NCBI GenBank assembly: GCA_964036045.1
Contig: OZ038378.1
Location: forward strand, 38,255,228 to 38,319,227
Length of the DNA: 64,000 bases
Source of the DNA: Eutreptiella sp. 'Long Island Sound 2002'
Taxonomy: Eukaryota; Euglenozoa; Euglenophyceae; Eutreptiales; Eutreptiaceae
Direction: 5' to 3'
Shown piece after piece: positions 55,530 to 64,000 of this stretch. The first letter of the stretch is position 1, and every line of letters begins with the position of its first letter. The notes under the pieces are model-generated. The model searched no databases and had not been told where the DNA came from. It worked only from the letters and a program-made list of their open reading frames with translations. The position numbers and the translations under genes are program-made.

Positions 55530-57152
55530 CTAGGTGATGATGGCCTGGGCTCGTGGGGTGAGGCGGAGGAGGCCCCTGTCTGGGCGTCCCCGGGTGATAT
55601 ACGCGTACATCAGGTGGAAGAGGTATCCCGTATTGGGGTGGAACTTCTGGCACGTGATGGTCTGTCGCCGCTCCTTGTCGTCTTTGTCGCCGCGGAGGGT
55701 GGGGCATTTGTGCTGTAGGGGGCGCATTGGTGCCTCCTGAAGTCCTGCGCGGTGTGGGTCGCAGCGGTCGTACTCCATGGCTACGCTGTCCGGGTCTGCT
55801 CGCTCGTTGGTGAACGTCAATGTCGCCGTGGGTGTTCGGGTCCAGGCTACGTGCGCCGGGTGGTCTGGGGGTACCGTGTGAAACCAGGGGGAGAGCCATG
55901 CCTGCTGGTCGGTGGTGGCGGCGGCGGTGGGGCTGCGGTAGTGGGTGGAGATGAGGTGCAGCAGGGGCCACGGAGTGTCGAGGGCTGCCGGGCCGCAGTG
56001 CCAGCACGTGCGTGGTATGCCCTGGTCACTGTGTCTGACTGGTGGTACATCGGTCTCCGGTGCATTGTGTTTGGGGATGGACCAGGGGGCATGGTGTCGC
56101 TGGACAGTGCGGGTAGCACGTTTGTGGCCTTTTGGTGCTAGTAGCAGGATGGTGGGTGGTGTCCAGCCTTCGGCTGACGGGGTGGGCTCCCCCTGCGTCC
56201 TGCCGCCGTCGTTGGGGGTCTTGTGCTCGCTCGGGCGGGGCCAGGGGTGCTGGCGCTGGAAGGCTGTGTACGCCGTGTCGATGTCCTTGGGCCCCGGCAT
56301 GTCGCGCCCTGCCTTCGTAGCACATGCGCGGAGGTACGCTTGGAAGGCGTGGCGTGCTGGCCATTGTGAGTCGGAAAGGAACGGGGCGTGGTGGGCGTCG
56401 CATTGGGCCATGATCTTCATCTGTGTTGGGGTGACATACACTATGGTGATGGTGGCCCCTACGAGGCGCAGGGTGTCCACCTCGCCTGCCGGGCGTCGGT
56501 GGATGTCGGTGTGTGTGGCCACGAGTGGCCCCTGTTGATCGCAGTGGTGGTTTGTCATGATGGTGTGTGTCTGGTGCGGTAAGAGGAGTTGTAGCTGGGC
56601 CCAGATGCCAGTGCCCACGGGGGTGGAGACGCCGTGTTGCGCCAGTATCCACCGGGGGCAGGTGTTGCGGGCCATTAGCGCTTCTTTTATGCGTATGGCT
56701 GCCGCCTCGCGAAATCCTTGTTGGTGGTTGTGTGTTACCCTGTGTAGGAGGTGTGCTGCGTGTTTGGCATAGGCCATGTTGACCAGGGCGCCCGTATTGT
56801 CTCCGTAGTAGCGCCAGTGGGCCATCATGGCCTCCTTGGGGAAAGACGTGGGCCAGCCTCCGTGTTGCGCCCATGCCTTCGTCACTTGCTGTTGAGCGTG
56901 GCGTAGTGCGTCTTGGGGGCGCGGGAGGTGCAGGGCTTGGTACCCGATGGCCGCGTTGAGCACTGCTTCCATGAAGTACACCAGGCCCTGCGTAGACAGG
57001 AGGTCCTCCCTGGCAATTTGAGGTAGCCGGGCGAGGCGCTCTTCTAGCTTGCTTGGGAGTGTGATGTGGTGGTGCCGCGTGGCCTGTGTGACTCCCAGGT
57101 GGACTGTGGTGTCTTCCAGGTGTAGGGGTTCGCCTTTCCGGATATTGGGGGG
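55530..57152 (-). pseudogene. LINE pol: RT C-terminal region and connection
   Basis: Continues RT after a frameshift. With one C fewer in the six-base run at 57147-57152 the frame reads AKTPTPNIRKGEPLHLEDTT and then HLGVTQATRHHHITLPSKLE, a normal RT thumb-side sequence. YFMEAVLNAAIGYQALHLPR and a long connection domain with CWHCGPAALDTPWPLLHLIS follow. It ends at TAG 55530; the RNase H follows in the same frame, so this TAG looks like a nonsense change in one long pol ORF. Confidence 0.75.
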
Positions 57153-59044
57153 TGGGGGTTTTGGCGTTGGCCAGCCCGACCGATTTGCAGGGGTTCACTA
57201 GGAGCTGGTGGGCGTCCAGGTAGGTTGTGGTGAGTTGGAGAATGGCGGACGCTTGTTCGGTGGTCGTTGGTAGCCCTGCGTTCTCAGGGTCGCGGTGGCG
57301 GGTGGCCGTAGTTAGGAGGTTGTCATCTGCGAAGTTGATGAGGGGGGACCGTAGCGGGTATGGGGCGTACCCCGGGTATACCCGTGCTAGCTCGAATGCC
57401 AGTGGCAGGGTGACGAGGAGGTAAAGGAAGGGGCCTTCGGCGCCTCCCTGGGGGACCCCGCTGTCTGTGCCGGTCCAGGGGGTGAGGCCTGCGGCCGTGA
57501 TGACGGCGTAGAGTCGGGTCTTGATGTACCCGGTCATGAAGGATAGGAATGGGAGGCCCATGGCATCCCATACCTCCGTGAGGAGCCGGTGTGGGGCGTG
57601 GGGGAACGCGCCTTGGACATCGAGGGAGGCGATGATCATCTCGTAGGGGTTCATGTCCAGTGCGGTGTCCTGGAGGAAGATGGCCTCGTGGGGGGACCTG
57701 CCGGCCATGGCTCCCCACATGCTGGCGGGCAGGTGGGCGAAGACCGCTGGCGCGATGCGGCCTAGGATGAGCGTCCACACCAGCTTGACCTCGGTGGTGG
57801 CGCAGACTATGGGCCGCCAGTTCCCCGGCTGCGCCCAGTCCCCCTTTTTGTAGAGGGGGTGGACCAGGTTGGCCCACTCAGGGGGGATGGGCGTGGCGCC
57901 CGTGACGATGTCCCACAGGCGGGCTGCCAGGCGGCGTTTGATGGGCAAGTTGAGACGTTGGTACGCTTCGGCCGGCAAACCGTCGACGCCGGGCACGACC
58001 CCCTTCTTCAGGCGGTCTAGGGCGCGTTGCAGTTCTGAGATGCTGAAGGGGTCGTGTTCGATGGCGCGCCGCTGTTCCCGGTTGAAGACCCTGGGCACAT
58101 GCTCGCGGATGGTGTTTCTGGTGTGGGGGTCGAGCTCGGGGAGGGCGTCCCCGTGTTGTGCCTGGAAGCTGTCCAGGACTGCCTGGAGGACGGCGTCGGG
58201 GTCATTGGTGAGGCCTCCTTCGGGGGTGCGTACCGCGTGGATGGTACGGCGCCCCGTGTCCTCCAGGATGCGGCTGACGTACCGTAGGGACTTGTACGGC
58301 GTGTCGTTTCTGCCGTATCTTTCGCGTTCTTGGGCTGCGGCCGCTATGCGGTGGGCGTGCCATTCCTGGAGTTGGTGGCGGCGGGTGGTGAGGAGCGCAC
58401 AGAGGTGGGCGTCCCGGTCTCGTGCCTCCGGTGTGCTGGGGCGTAGCAGGGTGGCGAGTTCCCCTTTCGTGGTCCAGATGTCATTGACGAGTTGCTGGAG
58501 GGTGAGGTCTGGTGGTGCTCCCGTGTGGTTGGTGTCACGCTCCATGCCGCATGCTTGTGCCGCCCGGCGCATGGCGGTGGTGAGTGTCGGTGGACCCGGG
58601 CGGGGCAGGATGGCGTGTAGGGCCCTGTTATACCTGTGCCAGGTGCCGTGGTCGTCCTCGGCCGGGAACTGCAGTGTGGGTGGGAGGGTGTCGTCTGGCA
58701 GGGTGGCCGCGGGTGGGGGTAGGTTGGGGATGATGAGGTCGATGTAGAGGGGCCGGTGGCCCGTGCCTGTGGGCGGGAGGTCCCCGTAGGCTGCTTCGTG
58801 GACGCGCACCGTGGTTGGGTCCCCGTAGCACGTGTCGATGCGGGATGGGAGGGTGCCAGCTTGGTGGGGGTAATGGGAGGGTGTGCCGGTGAGTCCTGCC
58901 GTGAGGTCGGTGAAGCCCAGTTGGTGCATGGCGTCCCGGACAGCTGTGTCGGTGGCTGTGGGTGGGCCGGTGCGGTCGTCGTCGGTGGGGGCGGCGCTCA
59001 GGTCGCCTATGATGATGGTGGGTGCCAGGAGGGAGAGGGAGGGC
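57153..59044 (-). pseudogene. LINE pol: AP-endonuclease remnant and reverse transcriptase
   Basis: Opens at the truncation with TIIIGDLSAAPTDDDR, then SRIDTCYG and GTGHRPLYID. These correspond to the GDFN, RID and SDH motifs of an apurinic-type endonuclease; its N-terminal Asn/Glu part is gone. RT follows: VVPGVDGLPAEAYQRL, HPLYKKGDWAQPGNWRPI, IASLDVQGAFPHAPH, DSGVPQGGAEGPFLYLLVTL and the catalytic FADD (57322-57333). Motif order and spacing are those of LINE RTs; with RNase H it resembles I/R1/Tad-like lineages. Clade cannot be fixed without phylogeny. Confidence 0.85.
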
Positions 59045-59935
59045 TGTGTTGACCTAAAACACAGTGCCTTCCTAGCCCAGCTGTTGCTGGAGGAGGTAGA
59101 TCTAGAGTCGACCTCAGAACCCGCTCCCCCTGTTCTGTTCAGCTGTTGGGAAGCCAGTGCTATACATGCAGCCTATGCACACAGGTGAACCCGTGGCCCG
59201 AAGTCCTGATGCTCTGGCGCGGCCTGCTTCTAATAACATGCCACTGTCTGAGCATGACACTCAGGAACTCCGGCGGCTGTTGTACCTGAAGGCCGGAGGT
59301 ATTGAGCGCCAAAAGCGGCTGCAATACCTCAGATACACCTGGAAATCCTCCATCTGGTCTGGGGAGGACGATGATTTCTATACGCTGCCTGATCCTGAGA
59401 TACCGCTAGTGTATTCTCTGCACTATGGGCCGCAATGTCCCCCGAGTGAGACGATGGTTCTGTGCCTGCCGAAACTGCTGGTCGGCAGAAAAAGAAAGAA
59501 GATGCGAAGAGCAACCTCCATGCTGAGGAGGATTTCCTGCAGAAACTCGAAAGTCTTGACCTTGACCCCCGACTGAAGAAACTGCTGATAACCTATGAGG
59601 AGGTGTTCGGCGCCTTGCCGCCCCCCCTCCTGGACCTGAAACTGAAACCTGAATTCGAAAAGACGCGAGTGAGGCGTCATCCCTATCCCGCTCCACAGGA
59701 ACAGGTTGAAGAAATTGAGCGCCAGATCCAGGAATGTATTGATACTGGCCTCGTTGAAGAATAGAAGAAGGGGGACTACCCCCATCACTGCAGTCCCTGT
59801 TTCCTGGTTGCTAAACCAGGGTCGACTGCCCTACGACTGGTTGTTGACTATGGTGAGGTCAACAAGAAAACCCAGAACCAGTCAGGGAGTATTCCTGACA
59901 TGGAAAATACCCTGGAGCGTATTGCCAAATGCAGG
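59045..59935 (+). pseudogene. pol: Ty3 copy C pol: linker and RT N-terminal part
   Basis: Starts inside the linker (CVDLKHSAFLAQLLLEEVDL) and is nearly identical to copy B 45990-46890, including a shared TAG (59762, LVEE-stop-KKGDYPHHC). Differences are an insertion CTGTTCAG near 59135, a CGA where copy B has TGA, a frameshift near 59445 and a 21-bp deletion near 59628. Its 5' side is replaced by the LINE. RT breaks off after ERIAKCR. Confidence 0.85.
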
Positions 59936-60173
59936 AAAAGAAAGGTCTACACGATGTGAGGAGTTTTGTGGGCGCCTGTAGTTTCTATCGGCGTCACATC
60001 CACAATTTTACCTACTCTTCTGCCCCCCTCACTGACCTAATCAAGAAAACTACTCCCTGGAGGTGGACCGCCAGAGAGGAGGAATGTTTCCAGGAGTTGA
60101 AGAAGAAAATTGCCTCCTCCAACTGCCTGGGAGTGCCCCGCCCTAAGGGCGAGATAGTCCTGATCACTGATGC
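59936..60173 (+). pseudogene. pol: Ty3 copy C pol: RT end and RNase H start
   Basis: Begins KKGLHDVRSFVGACSFYRRH after a deletion of about 430 bp that removed the RT catalytic core (copy B 46894 onward, including HIDD). NFTYSSAPLTDLIKKTTPWR and PRPKGEIVLITDA follow. A G-run at about 60175-60182 shifts the frame just after the first RNase H Asp. Confidence 0.85.
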
Positions 60174-62269
60174 CAGGGGGGGGTGGAACGATCTACCAAT
60201 GGCAAGAGCTTAACCCCGCTGAACTAGCCCACTGCCATTATCGTACTAGTCGACTGAACCGTGATGGCTCGTTGAAACATGACTATCCTGCCAGTGAGTG
60301 GCGGCTGGTGCCACCAGGACACTGGAATTGGAAATGGAACCAAGCGCGTTCCAATTATAGCCCCTATGACCAGGAACTCCTGACCGGTATGTTGGTGCTT
60401 TCGTCACAATCCCGACTCCTGGGATCTAACCCTATTGTCTGGCTATGTGACCAGGAACCTGTGAAGTCTTTTCAGAAAGGCCCACCCCCAGAGAAAGCAA
60501 AACTAAAGCGGTGGCGGACTTCCCTGAGCCAGTTCAGGTTGACAGTTCATCATATCCCCGGTATAAAAAATGAACTGTCTGACTATATATCGCGCAATAA
60601 CTTCGATGCGCTTATAGGTGAGAGCTCTGAGGCGCTCACCAAAGAGGCTTTCCAGCGTATGGATGTCCAACTTCACCTGTCCATGCGCACTGCTGGAATC
60701 CTGGAGGGTTGGAGTCTAACCGACTATCAGTCAGAGTATAAAGAAATTCTCCAAACCCTCAGCACTGGTCTCGAACCCCGTGTCATTCACGGGCACCAGT
60801 GGTATAAAAACAATCAGTACCTCTTCTACGAGGACGGAATTGTCGTGCCTGAGGCACGACTGGATGGGTGCCTACAGTGGTCCCATCTCAGTTCTGGTCA
60901 CACTGGTGCTAATCGCTCAGTGGACTTCTTCCGTGAGTGTTTCTACTCTAGTCTAACCCTGGCTGAACTGAGGTCGCATATGCAGACCATTGTGGATGCT
61001 TGTGGCTGTCATGCCAGCAAGCAGAGCGACAGTAGGGATAGGGGCCTGATTTCCAGCTTACCCATACCCTATTGTGCTAACTCTCTTCTCTACGTGGATT
61101 TCATCCACGGCCTACCACGCTTCGGCGGCTATGATAGTTGCCTAGTGGTCACCTGTGGCCTATCTCGCTTCACCCGTGTGTTCCCTTGCAATAAGAAAAT
61201 CACAGGTGAGCAGACTGTTAAAATGTTGGTCAAACAATGGTTCGAACCCTATGCAGCACCTAAGCAGGTGCACTCTGATGAAGATGTACGCATCCGCAGT
61301 CACACTGGGTGGTACAAACGAGTGCTAAATGCCCTGAGGGTGGAGGTAACCACCGGTGTGCCCTATACCCACACGTCTAACCCTCTCTGTGAGGGACAGA
61401 ACCGTGTGGTGGAGCAAAACTTAAGAATCCTGATGAAACAAGAGCGTACCAAGGACTGGGCAAGCCTGGTGCCCTGGGCAGTGCTGACCATGAACTCACA
61501 GCTGAGCTCTTCTACGGGTTTCACCCCCCACGAACTGTTCCATGGAGGACGACCTGCTTGGTTCCTCAAAGCCCCCTTTCCTGAGGACTTCAAGAGCCCT
61601 GTGGGAGATTGGCTGGAACACAAGCAGTCTCTGGCTAACCAGGCTGGGACTAACCTGAGACACATTTGTGACCGTGAACTGAGCGGACGGAACCGCCTAC
61701 GGCGACCTGCCAGCTTCAAGGTTGGTGACCTTGTTTTGGTTCACCATTCACGCCTACCCTCCTGGCCACGTAACTGCCTACATGCCCCTTATTTTGGACC
61801 CTATCGTATCATCAGGATGAATGGATCCAGGATCCATGTCAGGTGCAGTCCACGTCTAGGTGGTGAACTGCTGTGTGCACCTACACAGTTGAGGCACTAT
61901 CACTCCCCTGACAATTTGTCTTGGGATGAGTGGCGCCTCAGCGACAGTGAGGTCGAGCGTATAGACCTAGAGAACGCTGCCAGTCCAGAGGAGGCAGACG
62001 AAATCGAAGAGATGACTGCCGATGAGATGGCAGTCGATGGTTACTACGTGGTTGCAGGTATTGCTCGCCGCGAGTATACACAGGGCTGGATATTCTTAAC
62101 CCTGTGGGATGGCTATGGGTTATCTGAGGCGACCTGGGAACCTGTGTCAGCCTTCATACAACCAGATGGGAGTATCAACCCCATCTTCCGCTCCTATCTC
62201 GTTGAGAACAACGAAGGGCAGCTATTAACCCGTGCTGAGACTCTTTCCCAGCGTAAAAGGAAAAACTAA
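60170..62269 (+). CDS. pol: Ty3 copy C pol: RNase H, integrase, chromodomain
   Basis: An uninterrupted 699-codon frame, the best-preserved coding stretch here. RNase H: GGGGTIYQWQELNPAELAHC, YDQELLTGMLVLSSQ, WLCDQEPVKSF. Integrase: HH-CC (HLSSGHTGAN, CGCHASK), LYVDFIHGLPRFGGYDSCLV, SDEDVRIRSHTGWYKRV and SNPLCEGQNRVVEQNLRIL, giving DX35E. The C-terminal GDLVLVHHSRLPSWP and GPYRIIRMN precede the chromodomain (YYVVAGIARREYTQGWIFLT, EATWEPVSAFIQPDG). It integrates element cDNA; the chromodomain is expected to target chromatin. The copy lacks RT, so it is not autonomous. Confidence 0.9.
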   Translation: MPGGGGTIYQWQELNPAELAHCHYRTSRLNRDGSLKHDYPASEWRLVPPGHWNWKWNQARSNYSPYDQELLTGMLVLSSQSRLLGSNPIVWLCDQEPVKSFQKGPPPEKAKLKRWRTSLSQFRLTVHHIPGIKNELSDYISRNNFDALIGESSEALTKEAFQRMDVQLHLSMRTAGILEGWSLTDYQSEYKEILQTLSTGLEPRVIHGHQWYKNNQYLFYEDGIVVPEARLDGCLQWSHLSSGHTGANRSVDFFRECFYSSLTLAELRSHMQTIVDACGCHASKQSDSRDRGLISSLPIPYCANSLLYVDFIHGLPRFGGYDSCLVVTCGLSRFTRVFPCNKKITGEQTVKMLVKQWFEPYAAPKQVHSDEDVRIRSHTGWYKRVLNALRVEVTTGVPYTHTSNPLCEGQNRVVEQNLRILMKQERTKDWASLVPWAVLTMNSQLSSSTGFTPHELFHGGRPAWFLKAPFPEDFKSPVGDWLEHKQSLANQAGTNLRHICDRELSGRNRLRRPASFKVGDLVLVHHSRLPSWPRNCLHAPYFGPYRIIRMNGSRIHVRCSPRLGGELLCAPTQLRHYHSPDNLSWDEWRLSDSEVERIDLENAASPEEADEIEEMTADEMAVDGYYVVAGIARREYTQGWIFLTLWDGYGLSEATWEPVSAFIQPDGSINPIFRSYLVENNEGQLLTRAETLSQRKRKN

Positions 62270-62755
62270 TTTCCCTGTGTCAGTCTACTGACTGTGTTCT
62301 AACCTCACAGGTGCAGTGAGCACTCTTGTGCAGACGTGCCTGTGTATGGGTGTAAGAGCAGTTGTCACAAATGCCCCGCATTGCATCGCAGGACAGGACC
62401 GTTCGCCCCCCGTGACAACCACTCCCTGGCCGAAGGCCATTGGTCTTCACAGACTACTGCTTACTGAGCACTGCACTGACCCTGTCTGTGACCTGCAGAC
62501 CCATGCCTATGGTTTTCAGCGTGGACCAGGTGGCCGCTTATCAGGTTTGCAGCAACCCAGCAAGTGTATGCCTTGTTGACCATGTGTTGCATGGGGACTG
62601 CCCTGATGCAATGACCATGGGGAGCCAACGAAGACCGGTGGATTACTACACCGGGGGGGAATGACAAGCAAGGTGTTATGAGGCAAGGTGTGCCTACCCT
62701 CCTTGGGGACAAGCAAGCCCACAGTTAGGACCTCTGACTACCCTTCCTTCCAGGG
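62270..62755 (+). other. Copy C post-pol region with dispersed repeat
   Basis: Non-coding sequence not present after copy A pol. 62343-62450 is the inverted counterpart of 19184-19280. The remainder (62451-62755) is unrecognised. Confidence 0.55.
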
Positions 62756-62959
62756 TTTACCTTACCCCTATGTGTGCTACGTATGTCTGCATGTGTCTCA
62801 CTTCTCTCCCGGGCGTGGCTCTCAACTCAATGGGCTTTGCTGATGTCGGACCGAAGGTCCTAGTCAGTTACTAGTACCACTACTATGGCGCCCAGTTTCT
62901 GTGCTGGTGCCTATCCTTCGGGGAAGACGGCAAAAGCCCTACCTACTAGAGGGGAGGGG
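62756..62959 (+). other. Copy C 3' untranslated region and polypurine tract
   Basis: Homologous to 15887-16087. Contains the CTGA..TCAG stem-loop at 62840-62867, identical to copy A, and the purine run AGAGGGGAGGGG at 62948-62959 directly before TGGTCAAG. Confidence 0.65.
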
Positions 62960-63351
62960 TGGTCAAGTGTGCTAAGGGCATACAAAACGCCCATTTTTGC
63001 CATGGCCAAAAATTAACGCACTCCCCTGCCCACGTGGAAAAGCACGCGGGACAGGAGACACCACTACACTACACTCACTAACGCCAGCACCGGCCTTCAA
63101 AGGCAGGGTGAGCACTCATCACTTGCACTCAACTCCTGCCAGGCCTGCTGACCCTAACACCTACACACGCTACTTGGCGTTGCTGTTGAAGGGTTCACGG
63201 GTCCTACTGACCCTCCTGTGAGAAAGCAAGAGAACACAGCGCTACTAAGCGGCTGTGGCCTAACAGGGAGGCCACTACGCGTTTGCCTGTCAGGGCTTGG
63301 AGGGAAGGAGTGCGCAGCGTGCGTGCACAGCGTGGATGGCGATGAAGTCGG

Positions 63352-63383
63352 ACTGCATTCACCACTCCTGGTAGAGTTGCAGT
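63352..63383 (+). promoter_or_regulatory. LTR stem-loop 1, copy C
   Basis: Outer arms ACTGCA/TGCAGT, inner arms ACCA/TGGT, loop CTCC, 32 nt. Compared with copy A (GCTACG/CGTAGC, GCCA/TGGC) both stems changed on both sides. Confidence 0.75.
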
Positions 63384-63592
63384 TTCTTGTTTGTGATCCG
63401 CGCAGCATAGTTTAGGGCTGCCCAAGTGGGACTGCACCAATCACCCTTACCTTCCCACCTGAAGAGCAAAGGCGGATGCAGAAGCGCTTGCAGCGGAGGA
63501 ACCAAGACAGACTCCACGTGTTATACGCTTCTGAGTCTGCCCTATAATACGCTGTCTACAAACGCCCCCATCAAGCAAGCAAGCTTAAGAAG

Positions 63593-63626
63593 CTCCACCC
63601 GTTCTCTTATAGAACGTGGGGTGGAG
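63593..63626 (+). promoter_or_regulatory. LTR stem-loop 2, copy C
   Basis: Identical arms and loop to copy A (CTCCACCC/GGGTGGAG, GTTCT/AGAAC, loop CTTAT), 34 nt. Confidence 0.7.
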
Positions 63627-64000
63627 CCCCTGGGTAACCTAAACAAGGTTTACCGTGCGCAGTTCGCGTGGCCTACCCTTTGATGCGTCATATGCATGCA
63701 CAGGTATGCACAATCTCTCCATTTCCTGTTGTTCTTACCTAATGTAACTCAACATAACCAATCACAATGTGTGACTCAACCAGGAGGTGAGCTCCTCCTG
63801 GGCTTACCTACCTTACTCACCACGCATCATGTGAATGCCGAGAAAAACACGAGCGCAAAACAACCCTACGCGCTTAAACAAACCTACAGCGAATTATAAA
63901 CCACCCTAAGCGATTAATGCACTCTGTGTCATGCATGCCACCCTTGTCTTGTTTCCGGCAGAAAGCGGAGAGAGAGTGGCGCACTGCACAGCGCAAAACA

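Larger units (their letters stand above)
48201..59044 (-). mobile_element. LINE-type retrotransposon, 5'-truncated
   Basis: A minus-strand element of about 10.8 kb: endonuclease remnant and RT (59044-57153), RT C-terminal part (57152-55530), RNase H (55529-54171), then extra ORFs downstream (54174-51955 and about 52192-48641), then a poly(A)-like tract. The 5' end is cut inside the endonuclease at 59044, typical of LINE insertions, and abuts Ty3 copy C. GC-rich with His/Pro-rich linkers. Extra ORFs downstream of RNase H are unusual. Confidence 0.75.
62960..64000 (+). repeat. Putative 3' LTR of Ty3 copy C, open at right edge
   Basis: Starts TGGTCAAGTGTGCTAAGG and is homologous to 16088-17000. 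After CTTACCTACCTTACTCACC it keeps matching the reverse complement of the 20781-22008 copy (AAACAACCCTACGCG, CACCCTAAGCG) up to the window end, so the LTR is at least 1.04 kb. Confidence 0.7.

Overview
This window is repeat-dense eukaryotic DNA, not a bacterial or phage region. The evidence is Ty3-type LTR retrotransposons with chromodomains, a non-LTR (LINE-type) retrotransposon, satellite arrays, spliced-gene fragments with GT/AG borders and a histone H2A fragment. I cannot name the organism. The mix of very GC-rich minisatellites with AT-richer islands and decayed Ty3 elements suggests a large repeat-loaded protist or algal genome, but that is inference. I see no clearly intact host gene, no rRNA, no CRISPR array and no confident functional tRNA.

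Layout. 1-2026 is a GC-rich array built on a 12-nt hairpin motif and runs off the left edge. It is followed by an almost A-free low-complexity tract (2091-3830), a 116-bp array using the same hairpin on the other strand (4426-4880), two retroposons with TACC tails (4925-5398, 6781-7228) and a 378-bp tandem repeat. 7229-17000 is a decayed Ty3 element (copy A) whose gag is split by a 2.47-kb retroposon carrying a 212-bp array, flanked by a perfect 15-bp target-site duplication. 17001-20780 is mostly unrecognised sequence with a tRNA-like SINE. 20781-22008 is a minus-strand LTR. 22009-39239 is a second, larger array-bearing retroposon (420-bp dimeric units) interrupted by a TACC-tailed retroposon and by a 9.46-kb block with perfect 37-bp terminal inverted repeats. 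That block holds satellites, a histone H2A fragment and duplicated exons resembling a P-protein/ArsB-type permease. 39240-41960 is gag-pol of a minus-strand Ty3 copy D, and 41961-47314 is copy B with promoter, primer-binding site, gag and 5' pol. 47315-59044 holds another TACC retroposon and a long minus-strand LINE. 59045-64000 is copy C (3' pol plus LTR).

Function. The Ty3 elements encode Gag with a CCHC knuckle, protease, a methylase-like (DAM-type) domain placed before reverse transcriptase, RNase H, a DDE integrase and a C-terminal chromodomain. Their LTR-like regions contain three stem-loops that differ between copies by compensatory changes. The LINE encodes a truncated AP-endonuclease, reverse transcriptase and RNase H, then unusual downstream ORFs joined by an ATGA stop/start overlap, one possibly an Ulp1-like protease. 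Nearly all coding sequences carry stops, frameshifts or deletions, so the region looks like a retrotransposon graveyard. The best-preserved frame is the copy C RNase H/integrase/chromodomain segment (60170-62269).
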